Assembly (NCBI GenBank): GCA_019912965.1
Contig: JAIOHM010000219.1
Location: 1 to 39,921 of the forward strand
DNA length: 39,921 nt
From: Anaerolineae bacterium
GTDB lineage: Bacteria; Chloroflexota; Anaerolineae; Aggregatilineales; Phototrophicaceae
Direction of reading: 5' to 3'
The notes under the pieces were generated by a model, which saw only the letters and a list, made by a program, of their open reading frames with translations, had not been told where the DNA came from and made no database searches. The translations under genes were made by a program, and so were the position numbers. Position 1 is the stretch's first letter. The number at the start of each line of letters is the position of its first letter. Below, in pieces: positions 32,135 through 39,561 of the stretch.

Positions 32135-33595
32135 TTAGTCACCCATTGCCGGGGCTGAACGTTTGGCTGTTTCGGCTTCCGCCGCTACCTCACCGGGCAG
32201 GGGGAGAATATCCGGCCAAATGCTCTGTCCATGTTCGTAGTTGTCGATGAAGTTGCCTTCCATCTCGGCTTTCGGGTTGACGCGCAGGCGACCAATCGCT
32301 TTGAGCGCGCCGAACATGACCACAGATGTCACGCCGCACCACGCAATGGTGGCAATTGAACCGATGACCTGTGTGACCAGAATGTCGGCACTGCCGCCAG
32401 CCACCAGCAATCCACCGAAACCAGCCTTCACATTGGCTGCGAAAGGCGTCAGTGTGGGTTCAGCGAACAGACCAATCGCGACGATACCCCAGACACCGCA
32501 CGCCAGATGGACAGATGAAGCACCTACCGCATCGTCAATCTTGATCTTTTCCAGCAGATCACCCCACAGCAGGAGGAGGATGCCGCCGACCAGACCGACG
32601 ATGATGGCTGCCCACGGGCTGATGAAGGCGCAGCCACCTGTGACCGCGACCAGACCCGCCAGCGAGCCATTCAAGCAGGCCGTCAAATCCCATTTGCCAG
32701 TACGGGCATACTGGAGGAACATGGCCGATAGTGAACCTGCACCCGCGCCCAACGTGGTGTTGAGCGTGACAATGCCGATGGTTCCCGCGACACCGACCGC
32801 GCCCAGCGTTGAGCCGGGGTTGAAGCCATACCAGCCGAACCACAGGATCATTGTACCGATCAGTGCCAGCCCCAGATTGTGCGGGGGAATGGCCTTGCCC
32901 CATACTTTGCCTTTACGCGGGCCAAGCATCGCCGCACCGACCAGCGCGATTACACCGCCAACGGTATGGACAACGTTGCTGCCTGCGAAGTCGAAGAAAC
33001 CTTGCTGGAACAGCCAACCGCCGCCCCATACCCAGTGAACCACAACGGGATAAATGAGAGCAGTGACGATGGCGGTATAAATAAGATTGCCGACGAAATC
33101 CGTGCGTTCAGCCATTGCGCCAGTGGTGATGGTGCTGGCAGTTGCGGCGAACGCGAATTGGAAGAAGAACATGGTGAGTACACCGATGTTGCCGTAGAAA
33201 ATGGTGTCCGCCGTATCGATGCCGGGCATGAACAGGGTCGTCCCGATCAGACCACTGCCATTATCCACACCGAAGGCCAATCCAAAGCCAATCACCCACC
33301 AGCAAATCGCGCCCAGACCGGCTTCCAGGAAGTTTTCGAGCAGCGCATTGACGGCAGCCGTGCCTCGGATCATGCCGGTTTCCAGAATGGCAAACCCCAA
33401 CTGCATGAGGAATACCAGGAAACCTGTCAGCAGCACCCATACGGTATCGATGCCAATCTTGATACTGGTCAGGTCGTCAGCCGTTACAGGTGCGGCATCC
33501 TGTGCCAGCCCAACCCGTGTGCCGAGCATGGCTAAAACCAGCGTAGCAATACCCATGACCAGAAGGCGTCGCCACATCCGATTGTATTTTTTCAT
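32135..33595 (-). CDS. amt: Ammonium transporter (Amt/MEP family)
   Basis: A 486-residue transporter. ATG 33595 follows GGAGGGA; an upstream start at 33607 lies in that ribosome site. A cleavable signal peptide ending 'GLAQDAAP' precedes eleven membrane helices, as in bacterial AmtB. The pore histidines are seen in 'VVHTVGGVIALVGA' and 'SSVHLACGVWGIVAIGLF', and the outer Phe gate region in 'FFFQFAFAATASTITTGAMAER' (in part). It moves ammonium/ammonia across the inner membrane. No glnK/PII gene lies next to it, in contrast to the common amtB-glnK pair. The last cytoplasmic tail is short. It is a single gene with its own promoter region, about 375 bp of non-coding DNA shared with the divergent lacI. 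Confidence 0.94.
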   Translation of the reverse strand: MKKYNRMWRRLLVMGIATLVLAMLGTRVGLAQDAAPVTADDLTSIKIGIDTVWVLLTGFLVFLMQLGFAILETGMIRGTAAVNALLENFLEAGLGAICWWVIGFGLAFGVDNGSGLIGTTLFMPGIDTADTIFYGNIGVLTMFFFQFAFAATASTITTGAMAERTDFVGNLIYTAIVTALIYPVVVHWVWGGGWLFQQGFFDFAGSNVVHTVGGVIALVGAAMLGPRKGKVWGKAIPPHNLGLALIGTMILWFGWYGFNPGSTLGAVGVAGTIGIVTLNTTLGAGAGSLSAMFLQYARTGKWDLTACLNGSLAGLVAVTGGCAFISPWAAIIVGLVGGILLLLWGDLLEKIKIDDAVGASSVHLACGVWGIVAIGLFAEPTLTPFAANVKAGFGGLLVAGGSADILVTQVIGSIATIAWCGVTSVVMFGALKAIGRLRVNPKAEMEGNFIDNYEHGQSIWPDILPLPGEVAAEAETAKRSAPAMGD

Positions 33596-33607
33596 TACTC
33601 CCTCCAA

Positions 33608-33913
33608 AGAAGTATGATCCGATTGGCAGCAGTTTACTGAATTGGAAAGGGTGGTCTAACCCGAATAATTACCAAAGTTTCAGAAAGCAGGGTGTTCACA
33701 GTTTCTAAAAAATATTGCCCTGAAAATAAACGTGAAATTGTGAGGTTTAAACATGGGTCAAAGTAGACAACCGATACCCTGTTAAGCTGATTGACGGCTG
33801 CTATTTATGTAAAACCGATAGCAAAACAGGTATGGCGCTGGGGCAGAATGTCCGACTCGTTAAACTTTTTGGGCTTCCACAAGTGATTTTTCAGGAGCGG
33901 GACGCGCAAATAC
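33608..33913. other. Non-coding divergent intergenic region
   Basis: This stretch lies between the amt start and the lacI promoter. It is A/T-rich in the middle (33690-33760). It has no ORF with a ribosome site, no strong hairpin and no clear sigma-54 or sigma-70 site for amt that could be read with confidence. Confidence 0.5.
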
Positions 33914-33942
33914 TTGACAAAAAGACAATAAATCGGTATTTT
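33914..33942 (+). promoter_or_regulatory. Sigma-70-type promoter of the LacI/ADP-ribosylglycohydrolase operon
   Basis: Perfect TTGACA (33914-33919), 17-bp spacer, TATTTT (33937-33942). The LacI-type operator begins 3 bp after the -10 box and covers the expected transcription start. Confidence 0.75.
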
Positions 33943-33945
33943 CAT

Positions 33946-33967
33946 AAAATGAGAACGTTCTCATTTT
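33946..33967 (+). promoter_or_regulatory. LacI-type operator 1 (over the transcription start)
   Basis: A perfect 22-bp palindrome with core ATGAGAACGTTCTCAT and the central CG typical of LacI-family operators. Position immediately downstream of the -10 box implies autorepression. The same 20-bp core recurs at 35038-35057. Confidence 0.85.
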
Positions 33968-33982
33968 GCTGAACGAGGCATT

Positions 33983-34993
33983 ATGCGTCGGAGACCCACG
34001 ATTATTGATGTTGCACAGGTGGCCGGAGTGTCAAAGGCGACTGTGGCGCGCGTGGTCAACGGCGAAACCGATTTGGTTAAAGAGTCCACCCGGCAGCATG
34101 TATTGAGCGTGATCGAGCGCATGGGTTATGAACGGAATGCGATTGCAGGCAGTCTGCGTTCCAACCGCACCTACATGATCGCGCTGTCTATCCCGGACAT
34201 CACCAACCCGTTCTGGCCGGAAGTGGCGCGCGGGGTGCAGGATACGGTCGAGGCGGAAGGTTATATGGTGGTTCTGATGAACAACGACTGGAATTCCAGC
34301 CGTGAACATAACCATCTGCAACTGATGCGGAATAACCAGTTTGACGGTTTGATCGTCAATCCAACGGGACTTTCCAACACTGACCTGACGCCGCTTCATA
34401 TTCCAGTGGTGGTGTTGGCTTCTGGCGAGGCTTACCCGAATTTCGATACCGTGAGCAGCGATTCGCAGCAGGCCGGACGTTTGGCGCTGGAACACCTGAT
34501 TGGTTTGGGACACCATCGCATTGGGTTGATTATCGGCTCGGTGCGGCGGCCAAAATCGAGTACCCACTATGGGACGTATGTGAGTACGCTGCGACAGCAT
34601 GGATTGCCTGTCGAGCCTGATCTGGTAGTGGAGACAACCTTCACCGAAGATGGCGGTTATGGGGCGATGCAGCAGTTCCTTACGCTGGCAGAGCCGCCGA
34701 CTGCGGTGTTCGCGGTGAACGACATTATCGCGCTGGGGGCGATGCTGGCGGCACAACATGCGAATTTGCGTGTCCCTGACCAGCTTTCGATCATCGGCAT
34801 GGACGATATTCACGCAGCGGCGACCACTTTTCCACCACTGACGACGGTTGCCAAACCCAAATATGAAATCGGCACTACAGCAGCACGTTTTTTGCTGGAA
34901 CGGCTGGAAGCCAAAGCGCCAGAAGAACCACGCCGGGTACTTTTGCCCTGCACACTGATTCCGCGCAGTTCAACAGCCGCTCATCAAAATTGA
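33983..34993 (+). CDS. LacI-family regulator of the ADP-ribosylglycohydrolase/ABC operon
   Basis: A 336-residue LacI/GalR-type repressor. 'TIIDVAQVAGVSKATVARVVNG' is the HTH, and 'MGYERNAIAGSLRSNRTYMIALSIPDITNPF' (in part) spans the hinge into the sugar-binding core; 'PTAVFAVNDIIALGAMLAAQ' and 'SIIGMDDIHAAATTFPPLTT' are further family blocks. ATG 33983 follows GAGG. The protein is preceded by a consensus promoter and a perfect operator, and the first gene of the downstream operon starts 36 bp after its stop with the same operator inside its coding sequence. It therefore very likely represses itself and the transport operon. The effector is unknown; a sugar or nucleoside-linked sugar is expected. 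Confidence 0.93.
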   Translation: MRRRPTIIDVAQVAGVSKATVARVVNGETDLVKESTRQHVLSVIERMGYERNAIAGSLRSNRTYMIALSIPDITNPFWPEVARGVQDTVEAEGYMVVLMNNDWNSSREHNHLQLMRNNQFDGLIVNPTGLSNTDLTPLHIPVVVLASGEAYPNFDTVSSDSQQAGRLALEHLIGLGHHRIGLIIGSVRRPKSSTHYGTYVSTLRQHGLPVEPDLVVETTFTEDGGYGAMQQFLTLAEPPTAVFAVNDIIALGAMLAAQHANLRVPDQLSIIGMDDIHAAATTFPPLTTVAKPKYEIGTTAARFLLERLEAKAPEEPRRVLLPCTLIPRSSTAAHQN

Positions 34994-35029
34994 TAAACAA
35001 GTGCGTGTTTTTAAGAGACGGGAGTTTTA

Positions 35030-36175
35030 ATGTCACAAAATGAGAACGTTCTCATTTCGCTGGAAGAACGGTTTTCGGGCTGCATTCTAGGGGGAGCGAT
35101 TGGGGACGCGCTGGGGTCGTCTACTGAAGGACGGACGCCGCAGGAGATCGTCACACGCTTTGGCGGTCGGGTAGAAGATTTTATGCCGCCGTATGGCCCG
35201 AAACCGGATGGACGCCATAAAGGTGACGGCAATATCACCGATGACACACTGATGATTCTAGCGCTGTGCCGTGCGTATCTGGCGAAGGGTGGGCAGCTTG
35301 AAGCCCACGACATGACGACTTATCTGGTGCCGGAAATCGCGGATAAGCCGACATGGATACCGGAATTCAAGCGCACTATGCTGCTGCTGGATCGGTTGTT
35401 TTACCCTGAACGTTACCTGTTTATCAGGCTGCGGCTTGCCAGCGCCAACCCGCGCGAAGGTGGTCTGGGCAATATGGTGAACTGCGGCGCGGCGATGTAT
35501 GCGGCTCCGGTTGGTTTGATGAACGCGGGCGACCCGGATTTAGCTTATCACCGGGCGATTGGGTTATTCAGCGCCCATCAATATTCATATGGCCTTGAAG
35601 CGGCAGCCGTGATGGCGGCGTGTATCGCGGAAGCTGTGCGCCCATCTGCAACGATTGAAAGTGTGGTCAATGTGGCGCTGCGGCTGGCGAAAGATGGCAC
35701 GCAAAAAGCGATTGCGGCCTCGGTTGAAGCGGCACGAACCGCACCCATCGGCGACGAAACGGCCTGCCAACAGCATTTACGGGCAGCGATTGAGCCATTC
35801 GACACACTCAAGGGCGGGGTGCAGGAATTTACGCGGGGCGGTGGCTTCCCCAGCCAGACTCATTCGATTGAAGAACTACCGCTGGCGCTGGCGTATCTCG
35901 TTTTGAGCAAAGGCGATTATCGGAGCGCGGTGCTGGGCGCGATCAATTATGGGCGCGATTCGGACAGCATTGCCAGCATGGTTGGTTCGATCATTGGGGT
36001 GATGGTGGGCAAGACGGGCTTACCCGAAAAATGGGTCAGCGAAATGCCGGTTCGCAACCAGATCGACTTCGAGGCAGCGGCGCGTGATCTGCTGGCGTTA
36101 TTCCGGCGGGATTATGCAGCGGCTTATGCACAGGCCGCCCGCAGGCACGAAGAACTCATGCAGGAGGCGAGGTAA
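35030..36175 (+). CDS. ADP-ribosylglycohydrolase-family protein
   Basis: A 381-residue DraG/ARH-fold hydrolase. 'RFSGCILGGAIGDALGSSTEG' (about residues 14-34) is the family start. The two metal-binding clusters are 'ITDDTLM' (about residues 69-75) and 'YGRDSDSIASMVG' (about residues 308-320), both intact. The family cleaves ADP-ribose from proteins or small molecules, but members inside sugar-uptake operons may act on other N- or O-glycosides. Start ATG follows GGGAG. Codons 3-10 form a perfect LacI operator (35038-35057). The permease gene starts 4 bp after the stop, so the enzyme is part of the transport operon and is cytoplasmic. Confidence 0.92.
   Translation: MSQNENVLISLEERFSGCILGGAIGDALGSSTEGRTPQEIVTRFGGRVEDFMPPYGPKPDGRHKGDGNITDDTLMILALCRAYLAKGGQLEAHDMTTYLVPEIADKPTWIPEFKRTMLLLDRLFYPERYLFIRLRLASANPREGGLGNMVNCGAAMYAAPVGLMNAGDPDLAYHRAIGLFSAHQYSYGLEAAAVMAACIAEAVRPSATIESVVNVALRLAKDGTQKAIAASVEAARTAPIGDETACQQHLRAAIEPFDTLKGGVQEFTRGGGFPSQTHSIEELPLALAYLVLSKGDYRSAVLGAINYGRDSDSIASMVGSIIGVMVGKTGLPEKWVSEMPVRNQIDFEAAARDLLALFRRDYAAAYAQAARRHEELMQEAR
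35038..35057 (+). promoter_or_regulatory. LacI-type operator 2, inside the coding start of the ADP-ribosylglycohydrolase gene
   Basis: A perfect 20-bp palindrome AAATGAGAACGTTCTCATTT located at codons 3-10 of the gene. It is identical to the core of operator 1, about 1.09 kb upstream. It could block elongation or initiation from an internal promoter, or form a DNA loop with operator 1. Confidence 0.85.
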
Positions 36176-36179
36176 ACCC

Positions 36180-37124
36180 ATGATCAGGCGCATTCCATTT
36201 TTCGCGGCGTGGGCAGAGATGGCACCCAACCGCCGCAAGGAAGCCGTAGCAGGCTACTTATTCATCTCGCCGTGGCTGATCGGTTTTCTGGTATTTTTTC
36301 TAGGGCCTATTATTGCTTCATTTGTGCTGAGTTTTACGAGCTGGAATATTGTCGGCACGCCGGAATGGGTGGGGCTGGAAAATTACAACACGATCCTGAC
36401 GGCTGACCCACGTTTCGTCAAAGCGGTACAGGTGACGCTGACGTATTCGATTATTTATCTGCCGCTGGAAGTGGTCTGCGGCATCGGGTTAGCGGTGCTG
36501 ATGAACCGAAAAGTAAAGGGCATCGGCATCTTCCGCACGCTGTACTACATGCCGTATGTTGTGCCACAGGTGGCGGCGGCGCTGGTGTGGGTATGGATGC
36601 TCAACACGCGTTATGGGGTGGTCAATACGTTGTTGAGTACAGTCGGCGTTGATGGCCCGAACTGGCTTGGCAGTCCCTCGTATCTGCTGTCCAGCTTTGT
36701 GATGATCGCTTTATGGGGCGTGGGCGGCAGCGCGGTTATTTATCTGGCCGGGTTACAAAATATCCCCGAAGTGTTTTACGAGGCGGCAACGGTGGACGGG
36801 GCTGGCCCGATCCAGAAATTTTTCAAAATTACACTGCCGCTGCTTTCCCCGACGATTTTCTTTCAGGTGGTGCTGGGCTTAATCGGGGTTTTCCAGACAT
36901 TCACCCCGGCATTTATCGCGGCTGGCACCAGCGGCGGCCCCCTGCAAGCCGGTCTGTTTTACATGCTGTATCTCTACAACCGGGGATTCGTCACACTGCG
37001 GATGGGCTACGCCTCGGCGCTGGCATGGATTATGACGCTTTTCATCCTGTTTGTGACCGTGATTGTGCTCCGCAGTTCGCAATATTGGGTGCATTACGAA
37101 ACCGATAGAAGCCGGAACAGGTAG
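36180..37124 (+). CDS. Sugar ABC transporter permease (MalF/UgpA type)
   Basis: A 314-residue inner-membrane permease of the CUT1 class with six predicted helices, the first at 'EAVAGYLFISPWLIGFLVFF'. The ATPase-contact EAA loop is 'YEAATVDGAGPIQKFFKITLPLLSP' (shown in part). ATG 36180 follows GGAGGCGAGG; an upstream frame extension into the preceding gene is rejected. It is 4 bp from the hydrolase stop and 6 bp from the second permease gene, so cotranscription is certain in practice. No ATPase gene is in the operon; CUT1 systems often borrow a shared MsmK-type ATPase. Confidence 0.93.
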   Translation: MIRRIPFFAAWAEMAPNRRKEAVAGYLFISPWLIGFLVFFLGPIIASFVLSFTSWNIVGTPEWVGLENYNTILTADPRFVKAVQVTLTYSIIYLPLEVVCGIGLAVLMNRKVKGIGIFRTLYYMPYVVPQVAAALVWVWMLNTRYGVVNTLLSTVGVDGPNWLGSPSYLLSSFVMIALWGVGGSAVIYLAGLQNIPEVFYEAATVDGAGPIQKFFKITLPLLSPTIFFQVVLGLIGVFQTFTPAFIAAGTSGGPLQAGLFYMLYLYNRGFVTLRMGYASALAWIMTLFILFVTVIVLRSSQYWVHYETDRSRNR

Positions 37125-37130
37125 GTAAAA

Positions 37131-38027
37131 ATGTCTTCTTTATTAAACAGCACTCCTTTGGAAGAAAAACGGTCAATTGGTCAACCGGGGCTTGGCGTGC
37201 ATCAGATACAGCGGATTGAAAAAATATTGAGCTATGCCACGCTGATCGCGGTGGCGGCGGTGTTCGTGCTGCCGCTGTACTGGATGCTGGCAACCGCGCT
37301 CAAGACGCCAGAGCAGACTTTCGCTCTGCCGCCGGAATGGATACCGAACCCGATTCAAGTTCAGAATTTCGCAGAGGTTTTCCGTGAAGTGCCATTCGGC
37401 AGGTTCATCATCAACACGTTTATTCTGGTGGCGCTCAACGTGGTTGGCGAACTCTTTGCGGTGACGCTGGTGGCCTATGGGTTCGCGCGGTTGCGCTTCC
37501 CCGGACGGAGCTTTCTGTTTCTGGTGATGCTGGCAACGCTGATGATTCCGTATCACGTTACGTTAGTGCCGCGCTTTATCCTGTTTTCCAAGCTGGGCTG
37601 GATTAACACCTATCTGCCGCTGTTCGTCCCGGCTTTTTGTGGCAGTTCCTTTCTGATTTTTCTGGTGCGGCAGTACATGATGAGTATCCCCTTCGATCTA
37701 GACGAGGCCGCTTATATTGACGGCGCGACATGGTTCGATGTTTTCTGGCGGATCATTCTTCCCCTTTCGCGTCCGGCGCTGGTGCTGGTGGTGGTTTTCA
37801 CCTTCGTCGGCGTTTGGAACGACTTTTTGCAACCGCTTATTTACCTGAATGATCCGCAGTTGTTCACGGTTTCGCTCGGCTTGAGTTTCTTTCAGGGCGC
37901 GCGTGAAACCAACTGGAATTTGCTGATGGCCGGTTCGCTTCTGGCGACGATTCCACCCCTGATTCTGTTTTTCATTGCTCAACGGCAGTTGATAGGAGGC
38001 ATTTCTATCGAGGGTTTGAAAGGTTAA
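37131..38027 (+). CDS. Sugar ABC transporter permease (MalG/UgpE type)
   Basis: A 298-residue permease, partner of the one directly upstream. Six helices are expected; the first is 'YATLIAVAAVFVLPLYWMLA'. The EAA loop reads 'DEAAYIDGATWFDVFWRIILPLSRP' (in part), and the C-terminus 'FFIAQRQLIGGISIEGLKG' is the family signature. The start ATG follows AGGTAGG. A cytoplasmic N-terminal tail of about 35 residues is typical. The two permeases form the membrane channel for the substrate delivered by the binding protein encoded next. Confidence 0.93.
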   Translation: MSSLLNSTPLEEKRSIGQPGLGVHQIQRIEKILSYATLIAVAAVFVLPLYWMLATALKTPEQTFALPPEWIPNPIQVQNFAEVFREVPFGRFIINTFILVALNVVGELFAVTLVAYGFARLRFPGRSFLFLVMLATLMIPYHVTLVPRFILFSKLGWINTYLPLFVPAFCGSSFLIFLVRQYMMSIPFDLDEAAYIDGATWFDVFWRIILPLSRPALVLVVVFTFVGVWNDFLQPLIYLNDPQLFTVSLGLSFFQGARETNWNLLMAGSLLATIPPLILFFIAQRQLIGGISIEGLKG

Positions 38028-38068
38028 GCAGGTCAATGACAGGGATAATTTTTCAGGAGAAGATCAAA

Positions 38069-39364
38069 ATGAAGAAATTTCTTGTAGTCCTATTGGCAGT
38101 TTCTATTCTGCTGCCCGTACTGGCCATTCAGGCGCAGGACGCCCCGGTTGTGACGGTGACGTGGTGGGCGACCGAACGTGGGCGCGATACCGCTGCCACA
38201 CGCGATCTGCACTTTGCACTGGCGCGGGCTTTTGAAGCCGAAAATCCCAATATTCTGGTTTCACTGGCACTGTATCCCAATCGTGGGTTTGGCACGCGCA
38301 TCACGACGGCGATTGCGGCGGGTGAAGGGCCGGATATCTGGTATCAGTTCTATGCGCCGGATATTGCGACACAGGGTTTCCTCGAAGACCTGACGCCATA
38401 CATTGAACAGTCGGATGTTGAAGATGGCTGGTTCCCCAGCGCTGCCCGCCGTGCGGTTTATCAGGATAAGTATTACGGTGTGCCGCGTGATGCGGTTTCC
38501 GGTTTCCTCGCCTACAACAAGGATATTTTCGATGCAGCAGGCGTCGCCTATCCCGAAGAGGGCTGGACAGTTGCGGATTACCGCGAAATCGCCATCCAGC
38601 TAACCAATGCTGAGAACGATGTTTATGGTTCCGGTGGCATCGAAGGCGGCGAAGGTTGTATGTTGTGGTCGCCGTTCTCGTTCAACCTGGGCGCGGAAAT
38701 CACCAGCCCTGACGGACGCGATGTGGTTGGCTACATGGATACACCGGAAGCGGTCAACGCCATGAGCTGGTGTCTGGGGCTGGTCACAGAAGATCAGGTT
38801 GCATCCCCGGCTGATATGGCTGACCAATTCGGTGAAGTTACCTTCCTTTCCGGTCAGGTTGCCATGCAGTCGATTTCGGATTGGGAAATTCCGGCGATCT
38901 CGGCTCAGGATCAATTTAACTGGGGTGTCGTCGCGCCGCCGCGCTTCGACGAAAATACGGATGTCATCCCCTGGGCAGACTCGTATGTGTACTACATGTG
39001 GAACGGCAGCACCCATAAGGATGAAGCGTGGCAGTTGATGGAATGGCTGAGTGGGCCAGTCGCGCAGAAGATGGCGGCTGAAGCGGGTGTATGGTCACCG
39101 AACGGCCCGGCCATCTGGCAAGAACTGGGTTGGGATCAAGACCCGATCAAGAGCGTTTCCTACAACCAGTTGATCAACTCGGAACGCACCCCGAACTATC
39201 TGCGCAGCCAATTCTTCTTTGACTGTGCTTATGGGCCGCTGGGTGATGTACGCGTCCGCTGGATTGAAGGCGGCGAACGCGATCTGACGACCATGATGGC
39301 CGAGGCCGCACAAACCGGTCAGGCGTGTCTGGATGAAAATTACGCGCAGCTTCCTTCGCAGTAA
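38069..39364 (+). CDS. ABC transporter sugar-binding protein (family 1)
   Basis: A 431-residue exported solute-binding protein. ATG 38069 follows AGGAGA; an in-frame start at 38036 is upstream of that site and rejected. A Sec signal peptide covers residues 1-22 (MKKFLVVLLAVSILLPVLAI) with cleavage near AQA-QDA. There is no lipobox Cys, so membrane anchoring is by other means or absent. Family features are 'VTWWATERGRD', 'IAAGEGPDIWYQF', 'YGVPRDAVSGFLAYNKDIFD' and 'DEAWQLMEWLSGPVAQK'. It delivers a carbohydrate to the two permeases upstream. Two palindromes behind it may stabilise its message, which would suit the high demand for a binding protein. Confidence 0.92.
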   Translation: MKKFLVVLLAVSILLPVLAIQAQDAPVVTVTWWATERGRDTAATRDLHFALARAFEAENPNILVSLALYPNRGFGTRITTAIAAGEGPDIWYQFYAPDIATQGFLEDLTPYIEQSDVEDGWFPSAARRAVYQDKYYGVPRDAVSGFLAYNKDIFDAAGVAYPEEGWTVADYREIAIQLTNAENDVYGSGGIEGGEGCMLWSPFSFNLGAEITSPDGRDVVGYMDTPEAVNAMSWCLGLVTEDQVASPADMADQFGEVTFLSGQVAMQSISDWEIPAISAQDQFNWGVVAPPRFDENTDVIPWADSYVYYMWNGSTHKDEAWQLMEWLSGPVAQKMAAEAGVWSPNGPAIWQELGWDQDPIKSVSYNQLINSERTPNYLRSQFFFDCAYGPLGDVRVRWIEGGERDLTTMMAEAAQTGQACLDENYAQLPSQ

Positions 39365-39380
39365 TCGTTAGTTTCAGATC

Positions 39381-39409
39381 GTAGGGGCGACCGGCCCGGT
39401 CGCCCTTAC
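39381..39409. repeat. Palindromic repeat (GTAGGGGCGACCGG type)
   Basis: Arms GTAGGGGCGACCGG (39381-39394) and CCGGTCGCCCTTAC (39396-39409) with one G-T pair, 17 bp after the binding-protein stop. The core is shared with the element at 6207. Confidence 0.8.
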
Positions 39410-39448
39410 ACTGAAAATCCGGCAATCTCTGGTCGATGTACCAATCAA

Positions 39449-39468
39449 GGGCGCAACATGTTGCGCTC
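39449..39468. repeat. Palindromic repeat (GCGCAACATGTTGCGC type)
   Basis: Perfect 16-bp palindrome GCGCAACATGTTGCGC (39451-39466) extended to GG...CC at 39449-39468 and followed by TAC, giving the same GGGCG...CGC(C/T)CCTAC frame as its neighbour with a different centre. Confidence 0.7.
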
Positions 39469-39561
39469 CTACGCAGAAAATTATGTCGAATTTGTGCTGG
39501 ACTTTCCCGGCAACCTACCCGGTCAGGCTGTTTATCTAAAAACTTAGGTCAATACACCTTT

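Noticed and set aside
32241..33617. Long open frames on the + strand across the ammonium transporter gene (265, 218 and 138 codons)
   Set aside because: They are opposite-strand shadows of a clear Amt protein with proper start and domain structure; their translations are Pro/Ala/Thr-rich with no motif.
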